A stretch of 64,000 nucleotides of DNA, taken from Heterobilharzia americana. Its lineage: Eukaryota > Platyhelminthes > Trematoda > Strigeidida > Schistosomatidae. Location: contig OX104129.1 of assembly GCA_944470555.2 (NCBI GenBank), positions 46,533,998-46,597,997 of the forward strand, given 5' to 3'. The translations under genes and the position numbers were made by a program. Below, piece by piece: positions 37,901 to 51,729 of the stretch (the stretch's first letter is position 1; every line of letters starts with the position of its first letter). The notes below the pieces were generated by a model, which worked only from the letters and a program-made list of their open reading frames with translations, did no database searches and had not been told where the DNA came from.

Positions 37901-40900
37901 GAGCCTCCTAGTATGCAGTAACCAGTTCATGAAACCTGATTTCTTCTGTCATAGTACTTTATTGAACTTTAAAAACCTTTCCTGGAATGCCTCCCAACTA
38001 CTAAAATGATTGGACATCATAACTCTCCCAAGTGGAATAACCGCTTCGTAGAGCACAGTTTAAAACCGGCCAATAGACTAAGTTGAACGTAATCTAGGAA
38101 TGTATCAATACCTGAAGGTATATGGCCTCTATTCACAGCCTCACAAAAAACATGATCGTCGTTCTCCATCCCACCTATGGTATAGACCTACTTATTCAAA
38201 TTTTAGTTGTATAGTGTTTCAAGTATCTCGACATTTCTACATCAGTCTTTTTGCATTTTCGTCATATCATATAATAGGAGTGCATACATAATTAGTGTAT
38301 CGAGATTTCTATATCTGTGCGTCGATACCAGTGAAAGTAAAGCAAACAACTGAGTTAAAGTGACGGCTGAAAATCTCCAGTTAACAACACTTTAATAAAT
38401 AACATGTATCTTACCATTATTATTCAAGTCTGATAAAAGGTTTTTTCAAAAAATAAAAGCTTTTTAATTCTCTGTCCATTAGTCTCCTGCTTTTGCGGAT
38501 ATTCTAGTATTCCAATGTCCACTATTTTTCAAATAAGCAGTGAATCTTGTGGTTCATAATAAAAAATCAAATTTCTGAAAGCTTTATTGTCTGATTAACC
38601 GCTGCAGTGATGTATGTTTTTTCCAGCCAGGTGTAAGACTATCTAGTGCTGCTTCTTACTGAGAAATGTAAACACTCTTACTAAAATTATGACACATAAA
38701 CAGACAGTTTTGTTATAGGACATCGGAATTACTGTGTAACATAGCAAGTTACCAAACCGTTGATCAACATATCAATCGAGAGTGCACGTAAATGATAAAT
38801 AACGAAATAACGGCTTGTAAAATTAGGCCACAATTCAAAACCGCAACCACGGGTGTCCAGATTAGGCTGATTATGTCGTACATCTCACCATCTTGGTATG
38901 TATCGACCGAAAATAGCAAACTCACTATCCAGAAAGGGATACAAACTAATGATCTGTTAGGCTTATCTATGATATGAATTGGAAATAAGTTACAATGAAC
39001 CTAATTTATAAAATCTGTCAGCTTAGCTAACCATGTTTTATTCATAACATATTTATGCTAATGTATACTGAAATATAGTGAATTATTGAATATGTTTCTA
39101 AAAAATATTTACTTGTCTTACTTGAAGTAATAGTAGCTACCTACACTCTTTTTAACTGCATGTGTTTATTTAATTATGATATATAAAAAAAGTTTTACAA
39201 AAAAATCTTGAAAGTCTTTATGATAACAAGACAAGTTGACAAAATGTTAAACACGGAAGTAAAAGTTACCCACACTAAACAGGAAATAAAATATTTATCT
39301 GACAACGTTTATCAACCATATGATCTCTACAAATGCTAATATATCACTGAATTATTTATGCCGTAACGTTTTGTATTTACGTAGTACAAAATTGTAGCTG
39401 AACTGTAAACGAAGCATACAATTCAACAAATAGAGAGTACACTTCTACAGCTAGTTTGATGCTAATACTTACAATTGACCTTGTTTCTGGATGCAAAACA
39501 AATACCTCAGCTCTTCGAATAAGCGTGGGACCTGTTATGTGCACCATAAATAACCTTTTTATTTTGAAGTCTGGAAGAGCAGCATATGATAATGCGAGAA
39601 AATATCAGATTTGTTGGCAAACCAAAATGAATAGAGAGTATCTTTGGCAAATGATATAAAAATAAATAAACGACACCTTGTGTTGCATTTTCACTTTTAC
39701 TTCTTCCTAAGGAATTGATTAACCATCAAGAGTGAACGTTGAATGGTTTTAATAGTCAAGAGTCTATATGTATATTAGATATTCACTTTATGTCAGACAA
39801 GCAACGATATGTTCAGTAAGACAAAATTTTACTTGTTGAAGAGCCTCCTCGTTGCTTTCATAAAGATTTTCAGCTTGCCTTGCAATGTACAATAATATGG
39901 CCTGATATATGAAGTATAATATCTCACATATATTGCAAAACATTGCAATTTTAAATATACGTATCATAAGGACTGAACAATATCAGACTACATTTCTCTA
40001 TACAGTTTTCTGATAAAAATGTATGAACTCCTCCTTCATTACGATAACCGCATAATATACGAAAACAGACTAAAAGGAATCTAAAATGAGATGGTAGGGT
40101 CAAGTTTAGGTACGGAGTAGAAGAAATATAGAAGTGACCTTCAAGCTCAATGATCTGTTCTTTAGGGAATAGATTTCAGTGTTCTAAGAGGCTATGAGCC
40201 CGATGTTTATAGTAATGATTGCTCATCACTATTTCTGACACGTTACATCAATAACTCACCTCCTCGCATAAGACAAACTTACTAAGATTTGTAGTTATCT
40301 TTTGTATAAATGAAGATTAAGATACAGTGTCATAATTACAACTTTTCGGTCACTTCTTTACTTTTACTAGGTGTTTAATTGAAATAGATATCGCGTAATT
40401 TTTTGTAACCATGATATAGTTTCGATCTGAGATACCCTAAAGCACTCCTAATTTCATTCATTGGCTTTTCACAGTTGATCAAATTAGATGCTATATACTT
40501 CTGCAAACTAACTGTCAACCATTAAATGTATTCAACTCATACTGTGTACAAAATTTCCGTCTTCAGCATTATTTCCAGCTATTTCATTTTGAGAACTGTT
40601 TTTCACTTCTTAACTTTCTTGTACCTCATACTGGTTTTCTCAACAACGTATGAAATACTATTTGTAAAAGACGCCATAAATTATGACTAGAACCAATACA
40701 TATAAGGTTGATAAAACTGTCTTTGGTAGCTGTGGCTTTGCTTAAGTAATATGAGTAATTCAAAACCCAGATAATCCGAACAACAGTCAATACAACATAT
40801 CCTGTCCAATTCAGTAGATGGTTTCATCGTTATGAGCGGACAGTTGGATATTATGAAATCATATGGCAGGCTGTTAAAACTCTTGGCGATTAAAGCAAGG

Positions 40901-42220
40901 TAAGAACCTGGTGAGTAAATGAGTCTCATGTCATCTGGCATAAAGCTGCTCCTGTTAGCTAAGAACCTCTGGTTGAAGTCGTTTTGCGAGGATTTTAGTT
41001 CTACTTGCATTTACCAGCCTGTATCAGGAATATGTTTAAGCCTTAATTTCATAGTTTTGGAAGTGAAAGTATTACCAAACTTCTGCCACAGCCACATAAT
41101 CAAATTGTCAACTACTCTTATATATTCCGAGCATAAAACATGCACTGAACGTGTGCTTAGAGAATCGTGCTGTACTAGAGATTTCTAAACGGATGTTTAG
41201 ATACACCATAAGGCTTTATAAAGTAAACTTGCTTTCTGTGTTCTTCAATGCATATCGTGTGCATATGAAACAGTTTATCAAATCAACAAGGAAGTCTGAT
41301 TGCTAATTTGCCTTATATCTCAAGATGAAACTTCTCATGTGGAATTTAATACAGAATTAAAATTATAGCAGTAATTGATTACATGGCTGTGCTTGCCTAA
41401 CATCCTATCTAAACAATAAGGTAGTTTTAAGACGGAAATTCAGCATAAAATTTCAACGATAATCAAAACTCGAAAATTTGTAGATAAATACGTTATACAA
41501 AACACCTCAATTATGATGTTCAAACTTTTTTAACTCATTCCCATCAAGTTAAAACTGTATGCAGTAAGCGAATTCAGGGTTCAATTTTTATCCCCGAAAA
41601 AATAAAAGAGTTACCGTCAGATAGTTCTACAGATAGCATAAACGTTACCGCAAACTATGTAATACTCAGCGTTCAACTAGATGCTACTGAGCATGAGATC
41701 ACTTGACGAGACAGTGAATTCGATGTTGCTAAAATACAGCGAAATCCATTAGCCCTTACATTGGGAAACGTTTTATTGAAAAAAAGTATTTAGTAACAGT
41801 CTGATTCTGATACTTTTGTTCTGACACTTTTCTCTCATTGACTAAATAATCAGTGAACCCCACCAAGAGTTTATTTAATTTCATCTAAAGTAATGAAAAC
41901 TTCCAGTTGGGCTAGCCTACCGGATTAAATATTAAGAACATCTGGAATATAAATGTTCACTATTTTCGTTTACTAAAAAATGAAAACCAGGAAGATCAGC
42001 AACATATATTGCTAAGTTCAAAAGAGGATTCTCATGTCACTAATTTTGCAAAAGATGTAGCTAATTTTTATTTGGTCATAAATAGATAAGGTTAACTTCA
42101 TGCATAAATGTTTTAAAAAGCTTCATTACTGTAATAAATTCTAGTCTAGCTTTAATTCTAATAATGAATCTCTAAATGATTTCTTTCCGATTTCTTTCAT
42201 TACTGACTAACACTGCTTAA
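37901..42220. other. AT-rich DNA, nothing assigned
   Basis: No recognisable coding, RNA or repeat features. The pair of overlapping frames at 40687-41010 (-) and 40919-41188 (+) has no domain and no splice support. Confidence 0.45.
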
Positions 42221-42374
42221 GAAACCATTGAAAACCTGGTAGCACTGCTAAGCTGTTTCGTCCCATTGTAGGAGTCATCCACAGTGTGTACCCATGATCC
42301 GAACAGGAATCAAAAGCCTAAATCGTTAGGTCTTGTGGCAAGTACGTAACCATCCAGCCAATGAGTCGGAATCC
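42221..42374 (-). repeat. tRNA-derived SINE with hammerhead-like core (Sm-alpha type)
   Basis: On the minus strand a tRNA-like head comes first: an A-box-like TTGGCTGGATGG at about 42350 and a degenerate B-box region around GATTCCTGTTCGG. Then follow GGATCATGGGTACACACTG, TGGATGACTCCTACAATGGG, ACGAAACAGC and a tail GCAGTGCTACCAGG. This order (tRNA-like promoter, then hammerhead core, then tail) is that of the schistosome Sm-alpha SINE family, which is known to encode active hammerhead ribozymes. The copy is diverged in both boxes. No target-site duplication was identified. Confidence 0.65.
42255..42284 (-). ncRNA. Hammerhead ribozyme-like core (degenerate)
   Basis: The minus strand has GGATGA, a worn form of the first core strand (C-U-G-A-N-G-A). 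A stem II helix CTCC/GGG(A) with a short loop follows, then CGAAAC, the intact second core strand. Compared with the canonical core, the C and U before GA are T and G here. Those positions are needed for cleavage, so self-cutting is doubtful. Read as the relic of the ribozyme carried by the SINE. Confidence 0.5.
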
Positions 42375-45300
42375 AAAAGTTTGCACTTCTTGATTTCTCT
42401 CAGTGAGCTAGCTATATGGCGCGACAATCAGCTGTTGCCTTCAGTGAGTACCTGCCTTCACAACCAACTTGGTTGATATCAAAGGTCACACTTTTTGGAA
42501 GATTACATTATTTTTCACACTTGAGTAGGCTAATCCTGAGTATCTGTGTCTACTGTCAACTAAATGTTATAATTTTTATTTGTTGAATGATCTACGTTAA
42601 CTTTTACTGAGCCATGCTGTATGATGTTGGCGTCACTGCCACTGAAAACAGAATATGCACCAAGGTAAACGGAAGCAGGTGAATTTATATGCACACATTT
42701 AAGCAGCTGGCAGTGAGAGTTTATCCTTTTTATACATATTCACCACTGAGAGACCATTACTGACGACTTGCAGAATGGCTGAATAGAATGTTATTTTAAC
42801 AACCTTCATTAGCCTGCCTATTGGTACCTCATCTGTCGCAACTACATCGAATTTCAAGCTTAAAATTCGCTTCTTCTACTCTTTATTGTTGGGATACCGA
42901 TGGGTGGAAATTTGGATACAGACCTTTATTTATGAACCTCTTTGGTTAAGCATTTTTGATGAACGTTAATCCTTGAAGCTGAATTTCGTCTACTAAAGTG
43001 TTGGAAGTACAAATCCTCTTGATTCTAGAGGAAAAGGAATGGATTTATTTTCTTTACTGGTTGGCGAGAACCTAGCTATGAAAGCTTGTGATTTGTTCAT
43101 TCGACATAGATGTTCGGTAAGTTAATCTGTTAGGCGTCCTGGTGCCTTTCGTATTATCAGAGGTGTGAATCCTCAAAAAGGTAATGGTCTGCAATGAAAA
43201 CTAAAAAGTCTTTAAATGATATTACCTATTATTGTGCTTTCTGGAAAGTTTAAAACGAATCTTTTGTACGAACCTTATTAGTTACATTTTACTGAAGTTA
43301 ACAGAACAAATTATTCGAAAATATGAACCTGCTTTTGGCTGAATAACGAGGTTACTAACTATTCTGACGCGTTGAGATTCCCGTCAAGCTGATATCTGGG
43401 TTATATGAACCTATAGTGTTGAACATGCCTTTCATTCAAAGGGAACTCATATTTATCTAAATATTATCGTAAATTCAGCAATGTAGTACGTCACTGAATA
43501 ATGTATCTTCGTGCTAAGGATATGCATTAGGCTTATTTAATAGCTTTTATTATTCAAACAACAAATTCCTCGATAGAAAACAAAAGGTATTACTGATATT
43601 TCAGGTCGATGGAAAAAATTTTTAACATGGAAATTAAGCAAAAAATTCGTCTTATTTAAATTAATGACTAAACTAATACTAACTCAAGGTTAAAATATCT
43701 TCTGTAACGGATTGGTCACATAGAGTTCACATTCCTTTACAGTGAACAGTGAGTGATTCATTTTTTCCATTTCAATGGGTTTTTTATTTTGTTAGACTCC
43801 TTTCTACAGACATAGTTTATTTATAATTAATGATAATGTAGGACAGGTATTTGGATAAGCAAATTGAAGTATTCTCAAGTGGCGCCTTTTGGTTAGCTTG
43901 TTAATTAATAAGTCTTATTTAATTTAACTTTATTGGCTAAGCAGAAAAAGTTGATTACATCAAGCACTTCACCAATTGTTGTATAAATGAATTTTTGGAG
44001 ACTATTGTAATTTGTGATTCAGTCCGTTCTATTGCAAATTCTATTTACATTAAGATATTCTTACCTGTTAGCTGACAACAATACATTACCTAGATTAAAT
44101 CATCAGTTTGAATATCACTTAAGTTATAATTCCTTGCAAACAAGACATTCAGTAGATTTTGCACTTAAATAAGGTGGTTCATTATATGGTTAGCTGATTA
44201 ATATATGTTTGTATGTAAAACGGAAAGAAGATTTTGGCAAATAAATGCATTTGTCCATGTGATGTAATGGTGTTAATCGATAACTGTGGTTAAATGCAGT
44301 ACTCTATTTTATACAACATTCATCCATCATCCATAATCAAAGTTATTCCAGCAAATGACGAATATTCACTAGATAATTTTATGACGAAACACTTCAGACT
44401 TCCGGCTTTAGTAACAGAAAAATATTTATTAAATAAACTACTTATGAATGAATTAACTTGAAACAAATTCTTCATGCTTTTAAAGAGATCATCAACTTAT
44501 TTCTGAATAAGGATGTGATATTTATATTGCAAAATAAAAAACAAACAAATAGTGTTTTATTTAAGGAATTACTTTATTATGAGTGTGCTAATTTGGATGA
44601 TGTTCTGTTCTCTGATCTGGATGGTATAACCGTAAAGCTTGCAAAGTCATTATAAGTAGGATAATGAGGACAAAATTCAGAAAAAGTGAGCTATGTGGTT
44701 TTCTCCACAAGCTGCTTAGTAGCTTGTTTTGATGCCCTTGTGTGTGATTGGTTATTTCTGCTAAAGTCTAGTCATTATCTCCATATTTATTTCTACTTGT
44801 GAACTTTGACCTTGCCCTTTATCGGCAGATCATGTGCACTGAACTTTCATCAAATGAACTTGGGAAACTACTATTCCAAATCCAATAACGGTGAGAGGTC
44901 TCAGTAGCTGGAAATTGTTTATCTGGACAACCTTCTGTGTAATTAGTGCTATATTATCAAGGTAATACGCAATATGATATACCCGTTGTACTACAGTAAT
45001 ACTTTTCCACTAATATTCAGATAATTTAAAAGCTACCATTAGAAGTTAAATACCAGCAATGACTAAATGTTGCTGCAAGCATGTTACAACTGGTATCGAA
45101 ACTACGTAGATTTAAACAAAAACCTAGCCTCCATTGAACAACAAAACTCAAACGTCTGGATGATTCGGTTTTATGTGGAATGCATATAGCATATTCACAT
45201 CGATTTCTGTCTTCTGTGCATTCTTAGTATGTGACTAAATACTGTGTTGATCAGCAATTTGAAGGAAAAGTTCACATGCTGCTTGCTACATCAGTCTTAT

Positions 45301-46380
45301 GCGAGACAAGTAATAAATATATCAACTTGACAACTCTAACAGACTTTTCAAACGATTATTGAAAATACTAGGTTTTCTTGTGAATATCTTCCTTTCCGAA
45401 AACTAAGATAGAAATTCGGAGATGTGGTTTTTCTTTTCGATGAACCATTTCCAAAAACTTAACACGTATTTACAGTAATCATAAATATTTTTGTTGATTT
45501 GTAGGTCAAGACTCAGTCACCTAAAAAGAATTTTATTGAAAGTAAATAGTAAAGAATTGTTGAAGGTTGAACAAGATTGTCTGGTCATTGAACTACAAGA
45601 AAATGTCAGCAGTCAGTCATAGTTAGGATAATTAGAATAAAGAAGTGGTAAATTTGAATCTATGTTGACTTGTAACTAGATACTAAACAAGTTAATCGTC
45701 TCTAGCCCGTACAGCTAACCAAATACGATCAACCACTCCTCATTACAGCCGCCAAGCTATGAGACTGATCAGTATGGTGTGCTTTAACAGTTGCTGGTCA
45801 GATTGGAACAACTGGTAGAAGCCCTGACCTTAGACTCCATGATTGTTGAAACTCGTCAACGAGGCACGTCTGCAATCTCTAGTGCTCTTCTGAGAGTCGA
45901 ATCAATGTCAGTCAGTGCTACAGCCAGAGATGCTATTTCTGAAATATTTAGGTAGCAATCGTTGTTGATATTGAGTCTCCTAGCCAAGCATCCACGTTGC
46001 AAAATGATCGGTAGAAATCGGTCAGCTGTGAGTGGTAGACAAGATGAAGTTTGTCACTCTTCAGTGACCGCCCAATGTAACTGATTCAATCCTGCAGGAG
46101 GTCACTCGCAAACAAAGTAGCTTGAGGATGATACTATCGACTATAACACGTGTTGACGAAAGCTCAAATCTCGAAGGAGACAGTTTCAGATATGCCTTGT
46201 TGAAAAGTCGTGATATCCATGAAGTTAAGGAGCACAGCTCCCAATCGATTGATCTCATGCATTGTATAACTTGACTCTCATAGAGTTTTGAGAAGAATCT
46301 TTAGAAAATAGGTGTGACCACAATTAACGAAATGGTGTTAAGTGGATCTGTAACTAGACCTCCAAATTTATTTATACAGA
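42375..46380. other. AT-rich DNA with a less AT-rich stretch at 45.7-46.3 kb, unassigned
   Basis: A plus-strand frame at 44458-44655 ends ECANLDDVLFSDLDGITVKL but begins with no ATG and has no recognisable domain. Near 45.79-45.96 kb an open plus-strand frame (LLVRLEQLVEALTLDSMIVE onward, about 55 codons) lies after a CTTTAACAG that could be a splice acceptor. It ends at a stop and I cannot name it. Confidence 0.35.
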
Positions 46381-46480
46381 CAATTCAGCTTTTTGCTTCA
46401 ACCAAGTGGAAGTTTCTACGATTGTTTATAGACTTTGATAAGATATAGCAGAAAGTGCTTATCAAAATAACTTTAGTCTG
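46381..46480 (+). pseudogene. Possible reverse transcriptase motif A trace
   Basis: Plus-strand translation gives KFLRLFIDFDKI, a stop, then QKVLIKIT. This resembles motif A of non-LTR reverse transcriptases ('LFIDFeKAFd.v'). There is weak upstream similarity and nothing convincing downstream. A match this short can arise by chance, so the call is tentative. Confidence 0.25.
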
Positions 46481-49400
46481 TAATTTAGACAGTATGATAT
46501 ACAGTGGTGACGTTAGGTTATAGATAAGTTAATAAATAAAATTTCAATGCCTCTAAAAAATGAGACTAAAAGGAAGGACGAAGTGCAATTTATTCGTGAA
46601 GTATATTGTTTAGGTAATACAACCCAGACCGACAGCAGCCATTTGCGTCAGTATTGCCTAGAAATTTTAGGAATGTGTATGAATTGAAGAAGAGTATCGA
46701 GACACCCAGAATCTCGTTATTTTTAAAGTAATCTCTTGACAGTTATCTTCAGTAAAATATTTATATTTATATACAGAAGCCTTTTCATTGACACTCTTTT
46801 CAACTGTTTATGCAATAAAATATTTATCCCCGTATGATGTTAAAAATGATTCAGATTACTGGCATTAAATTGGCATTATTCTATTTATCATTATCAATTA
46901 AGCTCCATCTACTCTAAAAAATTCCTTTTTTATCGGTCAGTTAGTTTAATCTTTATGACTGGGAAGAAGATATGTGTTATAAATAATATATGCATTACCT
47001 ATTAATAAGAAGCCGTAGTCAAGGAATTTTAACCTACTAGGAAATCTTCAATAACACTAAGGCATAGGTTAACAGTGAAGTCCTCCGGCAGTAGACAAAA
47101 TTATAACTTCTGATACACTAATACTAGTTAACCGGTTTATGCCTTCTAGACAGGGAGAAAAATATCAAATATCCGATATTTGTTTTAATTTTCTCAGCTG
47201 TTGATAAATTTTATGTGTAAAAACATTCTTCCCTACTACACATTATTCCTCATAAAAAGATCATCTGTTTTCAGTCATCACTTTGAATCAAACCAGTTAC
47301 AATTTTACTTCACAGAATTTATTCGAGTTGATCACTGTCAGTTTAGTAAATGATAAAGTAACGGTAAAATATGAGCAACTTTTTTGTTAGGCAGACATGT
47401 TTTGATTGTTAATGAATGCAGGTGTCGGCATAAAAGACAAAGTTTTCAAGAGTCTTTATTTTTTCCGTTTCAACCTATCTTCTGCATATGATTTATTTGA
47501 CAAAGATATGTAACTTTTTGACTAAACTGAAGAGTTTGTTGAAATCATTTTGTCAGTGTTAAATCAATAGCATTGCTAGTAGGCTCAACCTGAAAACAAT
47601 GAATTATTTGTTTGAGATGCTTTGTGATATCCTATCATACAAATCACGACACCGATTCAACTGACAAATAACATAATATTTTCTCTATTGTTTCCCTGTT
47701 TATTCCAACTTGTTTTTCTTCTCAGTATATGGGCTTTTACATGTCATTTTTCCGTATTGTTATAATCTATCATGAAATACAACTCGTTAACTAACTTGAT
47801 GTTATTTGTCTAGTCCGTTATAAAATTTCGGTCATTACATTGGAATAGTATTTATTGCTCTTATTATCTGTTGATGTATTTAGTATCTTCTCTAGTTATT
47901 GTAACTAGCTTCTGATTAACATATGCTCACTAAAAGAATACAAAGCTAAGACTTCAAAGTTTCATAAGTAAGGCTGTCAAACTTCTTCCTCTTTTTTGAG
48001 CTATATATTCTTCGTTAGTTATCCACTCAGAATTTTGATGATAAATACCTACCTAATATTCAACTATCATTTAAAAAGATAAAGAAAGATATGAGCATAA
48101 TGGATATTTTTTCGTTTTTGTGAACACTGCAACGTGAAGATTAATATTCGCTAATGACTTGATTTTCTTTAACAGTTTCGGAAATCTGTTCATTTCAATC
48201 CCAAGTAAAACATATCGGTGGGTTTTCTTTATGTTTACTAACTTACAATTCATTACTTGAATGAAAAATCATTTGATAATAGTAGCAGAACAGAGTTGTA
48301 TTACTCATGTTGACTCATCAAGCAGTTTATATTCGTAGTCATGGCCTTCACGTCCGTTAGTGATATTGAGATGAACAATCTTGTTTTGTTTATTGAAAAG
48401 GTAGCAAATAAACCGAATTTCTTCATCTCAAACTGATCTGTGGGGAAATAATGACTTTCAGCTTCCACATGGATTTGCTGTACAGATAGGTACCTTCAGG
48501 TCTAACAAATTCACATGTTTCATGCTGTTTTAGGTCTTTAAATACGTAGAACATTATATGGAAGGCTAAAACTGTTACCAAAGTGCAGTCAAAACCTTTC
48601 CCAGATAAATGTGATACAGAAGACTTGGTAGTTGTGAAACAGTCAACAATGATGATGAAGAAACCACTTATCCAATGAAAATTCACGAGTCGGTAATCTA
48701 AAAATATCCTCTATGTTGTAAGTTAATGAGTTAATGCAAATAAAAAGCAATATATGGTCTTTCACAGACCGGAGTGGTTCTCTGTGAAACCTACAAACTA
48801 TCCAGTACTACTGGTTGGTGCATTTGTCTTCTACGACTAAAGCAGCTGCAAAATTAAGTCAAATTTCAGAAATTTATTTCATTTACAAGAGATATATTTT
48901 CGCTGGTTGATTTCAGTAATACTTCGAGGATCATAGGAAAGTCTGATCATTATTCAAGAATTTTATATCCTGTATGAAGTAACTAGCTACCAAAACTTTT
49001 CAAAGGATGCCAACAGTGTTTCCCACCACAGGTAATCTGTAGAATGCTAGTTCTCATTTAGTTCTAAATAAATTCCCGCTACTGTAATAGTTAAAATTTC
49101 TGCTGGTTACGACATCACAAACATAGTAATTACCGATATATTGATAGGTTAACTCACTGCAAGGTGTTCCGAAAACAGAGTCCAAGCCGAGCCTAACGCC
49201 TAGATTAAGGTTATGTGCTAATTATCTTTGAACATCCTATGAGTAAACGGATCTAACAGATGCATTAAAGAAGTTTAATTATAATTAAAATGCGAAATGA
49301 GGCTTATTTTTTGGGTTTTAGTCATTAAAAGGTTTTCTCAAATAGTGAAGGAAATTTTCTTACACCGAGAAAATGCAGGTAAGAGATTTCAGCACTAGCA

Positions 49401-50150
49401 ATGATAAAACTTTTAGGATTCATTAAAATTACTTTTCATGCTGTATTTAAGGTTATTCTGATCCAGTCAAGCTAATTACCTCAAAAGAGAATGAAGGTTT
49501 TAGCTTCATATCACTTGTTGGAGTTCAGTACTTAAACTGTCTATCACCATGTCCTGTTTCTCGAATGACAGGCTTTCTCCCATTACAGTATACTGTTTAA
49601 TTAAATGGAATTGATGCCTTGGCAGAATCTGTCATCCATAAAAATTGCATTTCTTATTTTGATAAACACGTATTTGTTAGTTAAATTCATAGCTATTACA
49701 AAAAGAAAAAACTCAGCTTAGAGTTAAATAATACTATTGACATGTATGGCTATTTAATTAAATAGATAGATAAACTTCCATTCCATTTGCAAAACCAGAT
49801 GGTGTACGTACGACTTCATAACTAAAAAATAAGATACAAAATGTTAACAGGAACTTTTTGATTTTAAGTTGATATTTTATCACTGAATGATATCAGATGG
49901 TGAGGAGTATGAAACCAAGTAGCACGTGATAGCTGTTGTGTCCCAGTATTTGACATTCAACATATTACTTCAGACTACGCCTGGATTTTAACACAGGAAG
50001 TTCAAGATGAGATTCCTCGAAGTTCTAAATAAAAGCCGTGACCGTTGAGATAAGCCAACTGAAAAGTGAAGGTGAATATTCAAGGAAGGCATAAGATGAT
50101 GGTCACATTATATTTTCAATTGACAGAAGCAAAACATGCAGACTACTAGA
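46481..50150. other. AT-rich DNA, nothing assigned
   Basis: Background frames only, including 48423-48686 (-, 87 codons, no domain). No repeats or RNA genes recognised. Confidence 0.45.
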
Positions 50151-50280
50151 CTCCGACCCAATGATTCAGCGGTAAAGTCGTCTGTGCAAAACACAATGCC
50201 TCTGAGTTCGTTCCCTGGTGAAGTCATTGGTAAGCACTATGGAGGCATCCGACAATAGAAGAACAAAGCTATCCAATTTT
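50151..50280 (+). repeat. tRNA-derived SINE fragment
   Basis: It has an A-box-like TGATTCAGCGGT (50162-50173) and a B-box-like GAGTTCGTTCC (50203-50213) at tRNA spacing. A non-tRNA body with GGTAAGCACTATGGAGGCAT follows. The arrangement fits a pol III-type SINE. It differs in body sequence from the hammerhead SINE at 42.2 kb, so it is a separate family or subfamily. Confidence 0.55.
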
Positions 50281-51704
50281 CCAACACCACGACATACTTT
50301 TAATCAAAATAGTTATCCACTGAAAAGTCTAACAAATGTATCATAAATTAGACCAGTTAATTTGAATATATATATATATATATTGTTTGGATACTGAACT
50401 ACATATAACAGTTACCAATTGTCATCATATGATACTTCTCAACCGTCAAGTTTGAAGTAAATAAAATAAACTTCAAAATCCCCCATCTACAGCTTGAAAT
50501 GCGAACGCTTAAGTTATTCAGATACACTTAAATAAACGAAACAGCTCCATTTATACTTTACAAGTGAAATTGTAGCTTAACGTTCACTCTCAGGGTCTCT
50601 TTCTTTCACTCTTCTTATTCACAGTTATGTTATATTTTATGATACATTCGAGTAATCAGCGTCGCCTCGATTTTGTTCTCATACTATCCTAGGTTACGTT
50701 ATATCTTGAAAACTATTCCTACATATTTTACAACTCTACGTGGCATCCTGCTAAGTATATTGGTTTCTATGCTGCTTTGTGATTAGTCTTCACCTTTCAT
50801 CTCATTTGTCACTTTTGATACTGGGTGATCAGTTGTAATCTTCATTCAGCCTTATCCTTGTAACTGGGTGTAATTAAATAATACTTGTAACTAGCCCATT
50901 TGCTAAAACTTAATGTATGAAATTATGGTAGTATAGATGTAGAGAATGAAATAAATGAAAAGGTCATCTTCATAGAGCTTCTTGTCATCTCTAATATTTA
51001 TAAATGAACAGATTTATTGACTTCGAATAAAATAATTTATCAAATACGCCTTATAAACTGGTAAACTGAGATGCAGTTGTCCTCCTATCAATAATTCAAC
51101 TCTTCAGTAGTTCATCAACTGATGTGGTAGAAAAATGTTCTCCTTCTGATAAGATTAATTTTTATAAAACTGTCTATTTAATTTTTATATTTGAATAAGC
51201 CATATTAATATATTCTAGTGGAAGATAACTTATACAAAACGCTATCATGGATGTTTAATTTAAACGTTATTTATGTCGCCGACGTCAGATATATATAAAT
51301 CAAAACATGTAGGTTCACATCAAAACCTGAAGACAAGGTGATTGGACTGGTTCGGTTTTCTTCAATTCTTTAACACACTCAGTTTGCTGACATCATTTGG
51401 TCATATTAGAAATGAGAATAAGAGAAATATACATCTTTTAACAGGAAGCCGAATAGTTAGGCTGAATTGTTTGACTTCTAAAAACCTTATTTCGTGTGAT
51501 TTCAAACTACACACTGAATAATGCTTTTGATTATTTCGAAAACTCGAGTGTACAACAGTTGATATATTGATGTTTTGAAATCAAAACGCTTTGCCTTAAA
51601 ATCACATCCTTCACTGGTGTTAACTTCCAACTTCTGCTACGATTACTATGAGATCAACACAACACAGTCTAATTAATAAATAATTACTATTCTTTTTTTA
51701 TATG
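50281..51704. other. AT-rich DNA, nothing assigned
   Basis: Left flank of RTE copy B. It contains one short (TA)n tract. No open frame of note. Confidence 0.5.
50366..50383. repeat. (AT)n microsatellite
   Basis: An alternating A/T run of 18 nt, about 90 bp after the tRNA-derived SINE body. Confidence 0.85.
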
Positions 51705-51729
51705 TTCCTTGAGTTCCTAGTGGAACGTG

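Noticed and set aside
44458..44655. Plus-strand frame ending in DDVLFSDLDGITVKL as a terminal exon
   Set aside because: It lacks an ATG, and no convincing acceptor or homologue was seen. The peptide is suggestive but not enough to call.
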